A DNA stretch of 64,000 bases from Finegoldia magna ATCC 29328 (GTDB lineage Bacteria > Bacillota > Clostridia > Tissierellales > Peptoniphilaceae). Below the pieces are notes generated by a model. It saw nothing but the letters and a program-made list of their open reading frames with translations. It did not search any database and was not told the origin of the DNA. Positions 46,402-55,731 of this stretch are shown piece by piece. A program made the position numbers and the translations under genes. The first letter of the stretch is position 1. Every line of letters begins with the position of its first letter. The stretch spans positions 1 through 64,000 of the forward strand of contig NC_010371.1 of assembly GCF_000010185.1 (NCBI RefSeq). The letters are read 5' to 3'.

Positions 46402-46593
46402 CTAGTTTAGATCGCCTCTTTTTCTTTTATATCCAAAGCACTTATACGCACCCTCTTTGGACTTATATCCATATCCTTGAGCATCGTCTAAAATCTCGCC
46501 TGTTTCTATGTCTACTATAACATATCTGTCATGACCATGTTTGCTTTTTTTAGTCAACTCAGAATCAACAATTGCCTTGTAATTATTAATCAT
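46402..46593 (-). CDS. Small basic protein between cas6e and array, 63 aa
   Basis: ATG 46593 behind GAAAGGAGATAATTT. Sequence IVDSELTKKSKHGHDRYVIV, then DIETGEILDDAQGYGYKSKEGAYKCF, ending in a basic patch. Three bases after cas6e and so in the cas transcript. No CRISPR family matches; it might be an unrelated passenger or a small accessory protein. Confidence 0.65.
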   Translation of the reverse strand: MINNYKAIVDSELTKKSKHGHDRYVIVDIETGEILDDAQGYGYKSKEGAYKCFGYKRKRGDLN

Positions 46594-46596
46594 AAA

Positions 46597-47232
46597 TTAT
46601 CTCCTTTCAGCTATTGGCAAAATTGTCATAAGCCCATATCCATAAGCTTTTCTTTTGCCAAAACCATTAATTAAAATTTCTTTAAATTTATCCACATCTT
46701 TAACAGCTAAAACACCCTCAACTACAGCTTTGTTGACAGGAGCTTTTTGATTATCTTTAACTAACTTATCATAACCTGATTGAATTAGCGTACATTCCAA
46801 AACTTCAAAACCGTTTTTTTCGCTTCTGTCAATAAGATATTTTATCTTGTCTTCATCATTTCTACAGATAAAATTATCACCTCTTTTTGAATTTCTAACA
46901 TATACAGAACTAACGGGATTATATTTTATTTTAAATCGATATAGTTTATTCTCACTAATATCGTCTAAAAATTGATCGTAGTTGGTTATTTTAGCAGTTC
47001 CTTTAATACCGTTTCTTTCAAACATTTCGATATCCGGTTTTTGTTCTGATAGCATTACTAGATAATTTTTGTTATTAAAACTATCCAATCTCCACAACTT
47101 TCTAGTTCTTATGTTTTCTTTAAATTCATTGGGGAAGGATTCTTCAACCCATTTATGAAAATATTGTAAATTAGTATACACATAATTTCTGTAATTTTGA
47201 TTATCTTTAAGCATTACTCTTGAAAGATACAT
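46597..47232 (-). CDS. cas6e: Cas6e crRNA endonuclease
   Basis: 211 residues with two ferredoxin-like halves. FHKWVEESFP near residue 25 gives the catalytic His (H26) and GFGKRKAYGYGLM at 190-202 the Gly-rich RNA-binding loop. It cuts the hairpin of each repeat and stays bound to the crRNA 3' end. ATG directly follows the cas5e stop. Confidence 0.92.
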   Translation of the reverse strand: MYLSRVMLKDNQNYRNYVYTNLQYFHKWVEESFPNEFKENIRTRKLWRLDSFNNKNYLVMLSEQKPDIEMFERNGIKGTAKITNYDQFLDDISENKLYRFKIKYNPVSSVYVRNSKRGDNFICRNDEDKIKYLIDRSEKNGFEVLECTLIQSGYDKLVKDNQKAPVNKAVVEGVLAVKDVDKFKEILINGFGKRKAYGYGLMTILPIAERR

Positions 47233-47919
47233 TTACTCACCCACCTTTGTTACATATCTATATTCGAATCTACTTGAAAAATCACGTTTTGTATTCTCAA
47301 AAGACTCTGTTAAATCACGTCTTATTAGCTTTTCTTTACTACCAGTATCTATATAATCACTGAATATTGATAACTCTACACTATCTTTTTTAATGCTTTT
47401 CTTATACCATTTAGAGGCTAACCATTCATAATCTTTGATTATCTCAAGCTCATTTCCGTCAAATTTTCCTATTAAGTAATCAGCATTTATCGGGTTTGAT
47501 TTTCTGCCTAGAAATAGTTGGTATGCAGGGCTTTCTAAAGCGTTGTATACATCTTCCATTAACGTTTCATCATCACTCGATAATGCTATAAGAAACTTAG
47601 CATCCTGGATATAATACTTTTGTATTAAATTACTCTTAACAAAGTAATTAGGGTCATTAGGCATATATTTAGGGTTGTATTCCATAGCTATTTGAAAATC
47701 ACGAATCAAACTACCTTTTTGATCTATTCTAACGGAGAAATTTAAAGAGTTTAACCTCTTGATGCTTTCTGTATCGGTTTTTTTATAGCCAAAAGCCGCT
47801 GCTACTAGCCCAATAACAGCACTTTTTGTTGGATAATATTCAGTATTTCTTATCTCATAATTTGCTAAGCCTCCCCATGATTGAAGAGGACTAGCAAACT
47901 TTAACAAAATAACACTCAC
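47233..47919 (-). CDS. cas5e: Cas5e Cascade subunit
   Basis: 228 residues; N-terminal LLKFASPLQSWGG and TEYYPTKSAVIGLVAAAFGY are diagnostic. Caps the crRNA 5' handle. Starts with GTG, two bases after the cas7e stop. Confidence 0.93.
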   Translation of the reverse strand: MSVILLKFASPLQSWGGLANYEIRNTEYYPTKSAVIGLVAAAFGYKKTDTESIKRLNSLNFSVRIDQKGSLIRDFQIAMEYNPKYMPNDPNYFVKSNLIQKYYIQDAKFLIALSSDDETLMEDVYNALESPAYQLFLGRKSNPINADYLIGKFDGNELEIIKDYEWLASKWYKKSIKKDSVELSIFSDYIDTGSKEKLIRRDLTESFENTKRDFSSRFEYRYVTKVGE

Positions 47920-47921
47920 AA

Positions 47922-49016
47922 TTAATCACCTAAATTATCTTTTAAAAAATTAGCTACATTTTCGGCTAAGTTGTTTAAATTATCAGCTTCATTGCCAAAC
48001 TCATTTAAACACTCAATATCATCAAAAGAAATAAAAGAGCTTAATAAAGGCTTGTCATAGAATTTATTAAGCTTTTTATGTTCATCAGAAAGCTTTTCTA
48101 TAGATTTTTTAGTATATCCAGAATTAGACACTACAGGTTCTTCAAAAGCAGAAACTAAGTTCATTGGTCTATCTGAACGAATATCGATTGATAAAAAGCT
48201 AGGCAAAGTTTGATTTGCATAAGAATTTATCTTTCCTGATGGCATTGATAAACAGAAAGCCTTTATAAAAAGCTTAATAGAATTAATTAATGTTTCTTTG
48301 TCGTGAATTTGTTCAAACAAGTCGTGAATTGCAATATTTGAATATCTGTATAATGTTGAGGCGTTAAAATTAGAATTACCAATCATTGCAGCTCCTGGAT
48401 CTTTCGTATATTCATCAACTGCCGTAAAATAGTCTACTTCAGAATTAACCTCATGAGTTGATATAGCATGTGCTACTTGACAACTTGCCTCTACATTTAA
48501 GTTTTTAGAAGAAGCAACCATTCTACCGAATAATGCTATATCTATAGACATATTGTTTTTAATACTGTCTATAATATCGGGTTTTGGAACATCACCTTTT
48601 ACTGCTGCTTGTGCTAATTCTAAAGCTTGTTTATCCGAGATAAAAAACAAAGATTCTAGGACTAAAGTCTTTTCTCCTTCATCATCAACATCTTTGAGTT
48701 TTGTTGAAATTCCAGCTGACTTTAATACCTTTCCAGCCTTTTTAATAGCCTCTTCTCTAGGAATTGAGCTATCAATTTCTAGCATTTTATCAGCTATATA
48801 ATCAGGTAATTTCAATGTTCTAACTCCTAAGTTCTGAATCTCGCTATTTTCATAAAAATATTCTCTGATAGCTCTTTTCCATGATTGAGAACTAACTCTT
48901 GATCTATTCACTCCCCCGTATAGTGCTGATTTTGGGTTTCCAAATTCATCTCTATTCACATTTGATGGTGGTAGTACTTGTAGTGCGTGTATGTCTAAAT
49001 ATAATTTATTCTTCAT
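47922..49016 (-). CDS. cas7e: Cas7e Cascade backbone subunit
   Basis: 364 residues from MKNKLYLDIHALQ at 49016, chosen over a start 30 bp upstream because of AAAGAGGAAAAAGAAA spacing. LPPSNVNRDEFGNPKSALYG and RSRVSSQSWKRAIR are Cas7e hallmarks. Polymerises along the crRNA. Overlaps cas8e by 11 bp; no cse2 gene lies between them. Confidence 0.93.
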   Translation of the reverse strand: MKNKLYLDIHALQVLPPSNVNRDEFGNPKSALYGGVNRSRVSSQSWKRAIREYFYENSEIQNLGVRTLKLPDYIADKMLEIDSSIPREEAIKKAGKVLKSAGISTKLKDVDDEGEKTLVLESLFFISDKQALELAQAAVKGDVPKPDIIDSIKNNMSIDIALFGRMVASSKNLNVEASCQVAHAISTHEVNSEVDYFTAVDEYTKDPGAAMIGNSNFNASTLYRYSNIAIHDLFEQIHDKETLINSIKLFIKAFCLSMPSGKINSYANQTLPSFLSIDIRSDRPMNLVSAFEEPVVSNSGYTKKSIEKLSDEHKKLNKFYDKPLLSSFISFDDIECLNEFGNEADNLNNLAENVANFLKDNLGD

Positions 49017-50565
49017 TTTCTTTTTCCTCTTTTCTTTTAAAATCAATGTATTTTACTAGGTTTGCGTACATTTCTAAACAATCTTTTCTAGCTGAAAATT
49101 CTTTTATTTGGTGTAATGCAAACATTTTAAAATCTTTTCTAAAATCTTCTAATTCAATATCAGCTGAGAGTTCTCTATCTACATAGAAATATAGAGGTTC
49201 TAACTTTTTCTCAATGTAACCTTTAGAAGATTTATCGTCATATCTATTTAATTGTGCAATTTTATATAAGAAATTATTGTAATTTTGAACAACAGTATAA
49301 CAATATTCTAAAGTTTTATATAAATCAGAATCCTTGTTAAGAAGGTCTAATACATTTACATTAAAACTACTGAAAATTTCCTCTTTTGGAACATATGATA
49401 ATGCGTTTCCATCATCTATCAATGTTACCATGTCTATTTTAATATCTTTTAAATCAATATTTTCAGAATACTTTAATAAGTTTTCAAGAATAACGGGTGT
49501 TTCGTACAGCCCCTTACTGATCAAGAATAAAATTTGCCACAAACTGTAGCTATTTCTAACCTTTATCGTATTATAAATATCTTCTTTTTCCTTATATCTC
49601 AAAATAGCCATACTTTCCAATTTAATAGGCTCTATTAAAGATAATTTACACACATCTAAGCTATTGTTTGATATTCTAATAGCTCTTGAATAAGTATTAT
49701 ACAATTCTGCTAAATTATCTGGAACATAACCTTTAATATTCTTAGTAATAATCTTATTTGACGATTCTTCCCAACAAGGTTTTTGAGAATTTCCTACAAA
49801 CTCTTTAACCGGGTGTACTAAAACAAGATTTAGCATTAGTGTTTCAAACACGTTACTGCCCCTTAAACTCATTGTAGTAATCTTATATAGCCAACCGTAT
49901 GACTTTTTGCTTACACCGTCAAAAACAGCCTTATCTGACGTATTAGAATAGTTTTGATATGTTATAATCCATCTAGCAAGTTCTGAATCTGACATTTTAT
50001 TCTTTGCCTTTTCATCGTTAACGTTGAACATTCTTAAAGAATTTGATTCATAAAATTTACCGTTTATCTTTTTAAAAGGGATATTAGATGGTTTTGCATT
50101 TTGCTTACCCATCGATATAACATTAAAATCTTCCCATATATTACTACTTACTTGATAAAACGGATACTCGTCATCATATAAATAAAATCTATCGTGATAT
50201 TTATTTAAATAAATTTCTACAATCTTTGGGAAAGATTTCATTTCCAATAAATTAATCCACGCTTTATTCAAATCATTAACATAATCTTCAATAACATTTG
50301 GATCTATTTCAGTTTTCTGCTTAAACATATCATTTAGTCCAAAATATCCATACTCTTCCCCATTCTCATCAAATCTTGAGAATACCGTTTGAAGAATAGA
50401 TAACAAAAATCTTGTTATTGAAATTGTCTGAACTTCAGTATCACCTGCTATACTAATGTACTTAGAGGCATTTTTAAATAGCTCCAGAATTGAAACATTT
50501 AAGTTATTACAATCATTGTCAATTACAGGAATCCATTTTTCATCTAATAAATTAAATTCACTCAA
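49006..50565 (-). CDS. cas8e: Cas8e (Cse1) large Cascade subunit
   Basis: 519 residues. Starts FNLLDEKWIPV like all Cse1 proteins and ends in a helical bundle. Recognises the PAM and would normally recruit Cas3. TTG start with GGAG six bases before. Length equals stand-alone Cse1, so Cse2 is not fused; an internal start inside cas8e giving a Cse2-like piece cannot be excluded. First gene of the cas unit; only 48 bp separate it from the divergent sortase gene. Confidence 0.92.
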   Translation of the reverse strand: MSEFNLLDEKWIPVIDNDCNNLNVSILELFKNASKYISIAGDTEVQTISITRFLLSILQTVFSRFDENGEEYGYFGLNDMFKQKTEIDPNVIEDYVNDLNKAWINLLEMKSFPKIVEIYLNKYHDRFYLYDDEYPFYQVSSNIWEDFNVISMGKQNAKPSNIPFKKINGKFYESNSLRMFNVNDEKAKNKMSDSELARWIITYQNYSNTSDKAVFDGVSKKSYGWLYKITTMSLRGSNVFETLMLNLVLVHPVKEFVGNSQKPCWEESSNKIITKNIKGYVPDNLAELYNTYSRAIRISNNSLDVCKLSLIEPIKLESMAILRYKEKEDIYNTIKVRNSYSLWQILFLISKGLYETPVILENLLKYSENIDLKDIKIDMVTLIDDGNALSYVPKEEIFSSFNVNVLDLLNKDSDLYKTLEYCYTVVQNYNNFLYKIAQLNRYDDKSSKGYIEKKLEPLYFYVDRELSADIELEDFRKDFKMFALHQIKEFSARKDCLEMYANLVKYIDFKRKEEKENEE

Positions 50566-50613
50566 CTACTACTCCTTTCAAAAATTCGGGTATAACATAA
50601 TTAGGAGGAACTA

Positions 50614-51339
50614 ATGAAAAAAATATTATTATTCATATCCATAATTACATTTCTAATCCCTATATCTATAATCACAAACTCTGAACTTCAAAGCTATCGT
50701 AAAAAAAACAATACAAAAGTTGTATCAGAATCTATGAATAAAACACTTAATTCAAATGAGAAATCATCACAAGATAAAATATTCGAATTAAGAAAAAAAC
50801 TAAACAACGAAAATGTCATCGGAAGAATCGAAAATAAGGCTTTAAATATAGACGAAATCATCGTAAAATCTAAAGATGACACTTACTGGCTTAACCACGA
50901 TATTAATAACAAAAAGAACAAATATGGAACCATATTTCTAGACCGTTACAATCGCAGTGATTTTAGTGATTGGAACAACAATCTGTTCGGTCATAAAATG
51001 CTAGATGATAAGATGTTTTCAAATCTTACTAAGCTACAAAACCAAAAATACACTACTAATCTACAATCTAGTAATAAAGATATATTTACAATAACATCGA
51101 TACAAGGTATTGAACGTTATAAAATAATTTCTATTAAGCGTATTAAAAAGCTTGATAGAAACTTTTATAAAACGCAAGAAGATCGTGACTGGTTAATTAA
51201 TTTGATAAATACATCAGATATAGTAGTCAATAAACCAAAAGAGGCTATCGAAAAATACGTCATTTTATCGACCTGCGTTAATCCTAGTGCTGATGATAAT
51301 TTAAGGCAAATTGTTCTTTTGCAAAAAATATCAGAATAA
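50614..51339 (+). CDS. srtB: Class B sortase
   Basis: 241 residues. N-terminal membrane anchor at about 4-22, then a sortase beta barrel. Catalytic triad visible: LFGHKM (H127), LSTCV (C221) and DNLRQIVLL (R231). SrtB enzymes join surface proteins to the wall or pilins. No LPxTG or NPxT-type substrate was seen in the window. AGGAGG site 6 bp before ATG. Rightward, with its own terminator; conjugative elements of Firmicutes often carry such a sortase for mating-surface proteins. Confidence 0.88.
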   Translation: MKKILLFISIITFLIPISIITNSELQSYRKKNNTKVVSESMNKTLNSNEKSSQDKIFELRKKLNNENVIGRIENKALNIDEIIVKSKDDTYWLNHDINNKKNKYGTIFLDRYNRSDFSDWNNNLFGHKMLDDKMFSNLTKLQNQKYTTNLQSSNKDIFTITSIQGIERYKIISIKRIKKLDRNFYKTQEDRDWLINLINTSDIVVNKPKEAIEKYVILSTCVNPSADDNLRQIVLLQKISE

Positions 51340-51340
51340 A

Positions 51341-51381
51341 AGAATGTGGTATCTTTATTAATTATTATACCACATTCTTTT
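51341..51381. terminator. Bidirectional terminator
   Basis: AGAATGTGGTAT / ATACCACATTCT stem between the convergent sortase and next gene, with T-run on the plus strand. Confidence 0.88.
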
Positions 51382-51387
51382 TATCAC

Positions 51388-52083
51388 TTAAATATAAATT
51401 GATTTTTGCGATATACATTCACTGGTTCTAATAAAACCTTGAATATAACGACTTATTCCAACCTTACCTTTATGTGAGTATGGATAAAACTTAATTACTA
51501 TCTCACCCGTATCTCCAGAAGAAATTCTTTCGTTTGGATCTAGTAGCTTACCCTCTTTATCTCTTAGTACAACTGAAAGTTTTCCTGTTTCGTCATTACC
51601 TACTTTAACATTTCTTATCATTAGTTTATTTTGTGCTAAAGATTGACAAAACTCTTTGTTATCATCTTTTTGATTAGCAACAAAAGAATTAACGTCTATA
51701 AATAAGGATTCATTGGTCTTTTTCTTTATCATATCCATTGTTGTATTCTTTGGATATATCCCCTTTTTAATACCGTAGTCAAAAGCATTTAGATATGCTT
51801 TATTTATTTCGTTAACAATATCTTTATCATTAGGAATTAACACTAATGTTGATAAGCCTTCATCTACATCTGGATTATAATTTGATATATTCAAGTTTGG
51901 ATATAACAAAACTACATCTTTAATTCTAACAGCTGAAGATATCGCTATCGCCTTTTTATCTCGCATTAAGTGTAATGTTTTACAATCATTTTCACTATCT
52001 TGATTAAACATTCCTTCAATCTTTTTAACTCTGTTATTCAGAGTTGCTAAAAACATTCTTAAATCTTGGCTTACTTCTGTCAT
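51388..52083 (-). CDS. Possible phage-type ssDNA-binding protein, 231 aa
   Basis: The C-terminal part (ISSGDTGEIVIKFYPYSHKG then GISRYIQGF) resembles the OB-fold end of DUF2815/Gp2.5-like single-strand binding proteins, where a GxxGIxxxLxxxQ-type strand occurs; the rest is unfamiliar. If right, this is a fourth ssDNA-binding protein here. Promoter 52125-52179. Confidence 0.5.
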   Translation of the reverse strand: MTEVSQDLRMFLATLNNRVKKIEGMFNQDSENDCKTLHLMRDKKAIAISSAVRIKDVVLLYPNLNISNYNPDVDEGLSTLVLIPNDKDIVNEINKAYLNAFDYGIKKGIYPKNTTMDMIKKKTNESLFIDVNSFVANQKDDNKEFCQSLAQNKLMIRNVKVGNDETGKLSVVLRDKEGKLLDPNERISSGDTGEIVIKFYPYSHKGKVGISRYIQGFIRTSECISQKSIYI

Positions 52084-52207
52084 AATTTACACTCCTTTTT
52101 TAATTTTTGTTTTCTTATGTATGTAATATATCGACAAATCACAAGTAGATTAATTATTAATCACACTATAAGTTGTACCAACATATTAGAAATGGCAAAC
52201 GAAATTG

Positions 52208-52447
52208 TCACCCCCTTTGCTCTAAACGAACTCTAGCTCTCTTTGTATAAATCGCACCCAACGATCTATTTAATCTTTTAGCCAAATCTCTATCCAGCCC
52301 ATCGAAACCCATTAACAGACGAATTTCTTCATCACTCCAAGACTTTGGAGGCTTCCCTGCCCCATATCTATCTCTGTGTCTTTGTTGTTGCCTACGCTTC
52401 GCTGCTCTATACTTGTCTAGATTTTTATACTTATCCTTGCACTTCAC
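52208..52447 (-). CDS. Small basic HTH protein, 79 aa
   Basis: Very basic first 35 residues (AAKRRQQQRHRDRYGAGK), then a three-helix Myb/SANT-like unit WSDEEIRLLMGFDGLDRDLA...LNRSLGAIYTKRARV. Probably a DNA-binding regulator. GTG start with GAGGTGA upstream. No cassette promoter, and GC content looks higher than that of neighbours. Confidence 0.75.
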   Translation of the reverse strand: MKCKDKYKNLDKYRAAKRRQQQRHRDRYGAGKPPKSWSDEEIRLLMGFDGLDRDLAKRLNRSLGAIYTKRARVRLEQRG

Positions 52448-52557
52448 AAAATCACCTCAACCATTACCACATATCTACAAACCACAAGTGTATTAAACAC
52501 AAATCACATTTTAATAAAAAGAAAGGAAGTGGCATTACGCCACTCCTCTATTTTTCT

Positions 52558-52989
52558 CTAAAAAGGCATTTCACTATCGTTATTTACGACCGCATTACCC
52601 ATTCCAAAATCGTCTGGGCTATTTTGTTGTTTACCACCCTCGTTATGTTGGTTATTGCTATCAATAAATTCAAATTGTTCAACAATAACTTCAGTTGTAT
52701 AAACCTTTTGACCTTCTTTGTTGTCGTATGAACCTGTTTGGATTCTTCCGTTAATCAAAACTCTCATACCTTTAGATACATATTGTGCCAATACCTCCGC
52801 TTGTTTTCCGAAAATAACACAACTAATAAAATCAGCTGTAGGTTGATTGTTCGCCTCTGCCTCTTGTCTTTTTTCTTTAGTTAATCTCCTATTAACAGCA
52901 ACCGTAAATCTACCGATCGCCATTTGCGATTGGTTGTATCTAAGTTCTACATCTTTTGTTAATCTTCCCATTAAAACTACATTATTCAT
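52558..52989 (-). CDS. ssb: Single-stranded DNA-binding protein, copy 3
   Basis: 143 residues, OB-fold almost as in the other two (MNNVVLMGRLTKDVELRYNQ), with a shorter linker and SEMPF tip. More diverged, so an older duplication. Its upstream region (52990-53110) has CACAAGTGATA motifs and GATATA but no complete cassette promoter. Confidence 0.94.
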   Translation of the reverse strand: MNNVVLMGRLTKDVELRYNQSQMAIGRFTVAVNRRLTKEKRQEAEANNQPTADFISCVIFGKQAEVLAQYVSKGMRVLINGRIQTGSYDNKEGQKVYTTEVIVEQFEFIDSNNQHNEGGKQQNSPDDFGMGNAVVNNDSEMPF

Positions 52990-53135
52990 AATTTTCTCCT
53001 TTTTCTTTGTGATATATCCACAAGTGATAAATCCACAAATAATTAATCATTGTATCACTTGTCAATTAAAGCCTTAATGTTTCTATATTTACTTGTTATA
53101 TGTGACACATGTACAAATAATAACACCACAAGTAA

Positions 53136-53684
53136 CTAATCACATATTACATTCTTATTACTATATTTTTCAACAACATCATAAATATCATCTATCGTGA
53201 AACAGTCATAACTATCCATCTCGATATCATCTAAGTTTTCATCAATTATATCACTTGCAACTTGTTCATCATTATCACGATAAATTAATGACAATACACA
53301 TTCTCTGAAAAAAGCATAATCCACAAGTGTACAAAGGTCGGAAACTATATTAGTATAATCGGAAAACATAGCAACGCCATCTCCAGCATAATCAAAAACA
53401 TAACCCACAAAAGCCTCTGAACAAAAATGTTCTCGAAACTCTGGAAAATATTTTGTAAAATATTCCAAATTATTCTTATAAAAATGTTCAATAATCTTTT
53501 CGCAAATATCACTTTCCATGATGTACGAGTTGATTTTACATTGATATTCTTCATCATTGAAAGATTCGCCTGAATATTGTTTCGAAAACTCTATATAATC
53601 ATTTTTTGAAAAGGGGATAGGGCAAGAAAAATCTTCTTTCATATCTTTCAAAACCATTTTTGTATTTTTTACGTTAACCTTCAT
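53136..53684 (-). CDS. Unknown protein, 182 aa
   Basis: Acidic, aromatic, mostly helical; repeated Phe/Tyr pairs (FYKNNLEYFTKYFPEF) and an acidic C-terminal half (ENLDDIEMDSYDCF). No motif. Promoter 53717-53771, of the CACTTGTCGA class. Confidence 0.72.
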   Translation of the reverse strand: MKVNVKNTKMVLKDMKEDFSCPIPFSKNDYIEFSKQYSGESFNDEEYQCKINSYIMESDICEKIIEHFYKNNLEYFTKYFPEFREHFCSEAFVGYVFDYAGDGVAMFSDYTNIVSDLCTLVDYAFFRECVLSLIYRDNDEQVASDIIDENLDDIEMDSYDCFTIDDIYDVVEKYSNKNVICD

Positions 53685-53809
53685 AATTTACTCTCCTTTA
53701 TTACTTTGTTATATGTAATATATCGACAAGTGACAACACCACAAATTATTGATACACCTACGACATGTACCCACATAAAAAACCCTGCTATGAGGCAGGG
53801 GAGTAGGGG

Positions 53810-54316
53810 CTATATTTCATCAGATACTAAGCGTTCTTTGTACTCATCTAAAACATCGATAAACTCTATAAGAGTTTGTTTATCGAAAATATCTTTATCG
53901 GTTAAATAATCCCAGAAACATTTACTTATCCAATCGTCTTGAATCCATTTGAAATCATCATAAAAGCTGTCAAGCAAATTTTCAACATCATATATATTTT
54001 CCGTATCTTTTAAATCCTGTTGAAATTCTGATATTCTATCTAAAAAACCATTTCGAGCTTTTTTAATTCTTAATTCATCCCAAAACGGATCTTGAAAATC
54101 TTCTAACCAACGTTCACCGAATTTGTTATTTAACTCAATAACTTTAGATAAACTTCCATTAGCTTTTTGTATGGCTAACGAATAATCCATACTATCAAGT
54201 ATATCTCGTTTCTCACGCACCAAATCTCTCAGCTGGTCTAGTGACATATTGTTTAATTCTTTTACAGTCTTTAAATAATCTTTTTCTAATTCTTGCAATA
54301 ATTTTTCTTCATTCAT
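53810..54316 (-). CDS. Unknown helical protein, 168 aa
   Basis: Start at MNEEKLLQEL (54316). Acidic coiled-coil-like helices throughout. A decayed relative of its last 55 residues lies at 56745. Promoter 54349-54403. Confidence 0.72.
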   Translation of the reverse strand: MNEEKLLQELEKDYLKTVKELNNMSLDQLRDLVREKRDILDSMDYSLAIQKANGSLSKVIELNNKFGERWLEDFQDPFWDELRIKKARNGFLDRISEFQQDLKDTENIYDVENLLDSFYDDFKWIQDDWISKCFWDYLTDKDIFDKQTLIEFIDVLDEYKERLVSDEI

Positions 54317-54453
54317 AATTTTCTCTCCTTTATCTTTGTTATATATGTAATATATCGACAAGTGATAATACCACAAATTATTGGTACACCTGTGATATGT
54401 ACCCAAACAAACACCCCAAACAAAAAGATTGCCTGGGGAATAGATCGATTATA

Positions 54454-55116
54454 CTATATTTTATTTTGAATTTCGGCAGTATATCCACTAATATACCCAA
54501 GTTCTATCACTTTATTATTGTTAGCAAAATTAGCATTTCTTATATTACAATTTTTGTTTAATTTAGATATATAATCGATAGCCTCTTTAGGAACAGATAA
54601 CACCAATCCTTGTTCTTGCTGTATTGTTTCTTTTTGCTTTTCTAATAATTCTAGCAAACCTTCGCAAAATCCAATGCCATAATCGTTCTTTAACGCATTT
54701 AATGTTTTATTATTTATGTTTAATTGAGTTTTAATTTCCTTTGCCCATTGATCTACATTAGATTTTATAAACCCAATTACTTTTTCCAGTATGTTACAAT
54801 CTGTATCTCTTCCAATGATTTTTATATATTTTTTTGAACTTTTTCCATAGCGACAAACACAAACTTTACATAGGTATAAGTCTGAAATCATTTCAATTCC
54901 TTGTGCTAGATAAGTATTTTTATAATTTGTGAAGTAGTATTTGGTTTTTAATTCTATCACTATAGACTTGTGATTTTCGTTTATTTCTTCAGCTGATATA
55001 TCATATCGAAGCATTAACTCTTGTGCTTTTAACAATGCAAGTTTTGCTTCATTCTCGTTTTGACTTTGAGATAACGATAGCAGCTTTTTTATTTTATCTT
55101 TTATATCATTATTCAC
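54454..55116 (-). CDS. DUF2786-domain protein, 221 aa
   Basis: GTG start at 55116 with AAAGGAGATGTAAGC. Residues 5-40 (KIKKLLSLSQSQNENEAKLA then KAQELMLRY) are the DUF2786 signature; the middle follows the associated long domain (YLCKVCVCRYG ... IIGRDTDC). Found in phages and plasmids; function unknown. Promoter region only partly matches the cassette type (TATATCAC, no GGTACA). Confidence 0.85.
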   Translation of the reverse strand: MNNDIKDKIKKLLSLSQSQNENEAKLALLKAQELMLRYDISAEEINENHKSIVIELKTKYYFTNYKNTYLAQGIEMISDLYLCKVCVCRYGKSSKKYIKIIGRDTDCNILEKVIGFIKSNVDQWAKEIKTQLNINNKTLNALKNDYGIGFCEGLLELLEKQKETIQQEQGLVLSVPKEAIDYISKLNKNCNIRNANFANNNKVIELGYISGYTAEIQNKI

Positions 55117-55225
55117 GCTTACATCTCCTTTATTTTTGTTATATGTGATATATAGACAAGTGACAACACCACAAATAACCAATTAACTTGTAGTATCTAA
55201 TTCCTTAATTCAGTAGGGAATAGTG

Positions 55226-55585
55226 TTATAGCTGTTGTGTCTCATATCCATGAGAAATTAAGATTTGATTGAACTTATTAACACGTCTTATATATTTCTT
55301 TTCTGAAAACAAGCGAAAAGCACAATAATCAATACAATCTATCTCTGAATCTAATCTATTGCCATTAATCCCGACAGGATAAAAATCCTTATCGGTCTCA
55401 ATGAACTTTTCAGAAAATTCTATAATTGTTTGTGGAGCTTCTTCCAAAACTTTTGCATAATCCCAATCAAAATTATGCAAATATTCTTCGTAAGCTTTAA
55501 GCACTTCTTTTTCGAGTAGCGTTCTAAATTCTAATGATGTTATAACAGCACCACTATTAACATTCTTCCACTTTGTTCTTTTCAT
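55226..55585 (-). CDS. Unknown cassette protein, 119 aa
   Basis: Start MKRTKWKNVNSG at 55585. Helical, with two Cys in IDCIDYCAFRLFSEKKY. Promoter 55617-55671 (CATATT for TATATT). Confidence 0.7.
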   Translation of the reverse strand: MKRTKWKNVNSGAVITSLEFRTLLEKEVLKAYEEYLHNFDWDYAKVLEEAPQTIIEFSEKFIETDKDFYPVGINGNRLDSEIDCIDYCAFRLFSEKKYIRRVNKFNQILISHGYETQQL

Positions 55586-55731
55586 GTTTTTCTCTCCTTT
55601 TTTCTTTGTTATATGTAATATGCCGACAAGTGACAACGCCACAAATAATTAATACACCTGTGACTTGTACCCAAACAAAAACCCCCACAAAGATCCAATG
55701 TGGGGGAGTGTATCGCATTAAAGGCTATGCA

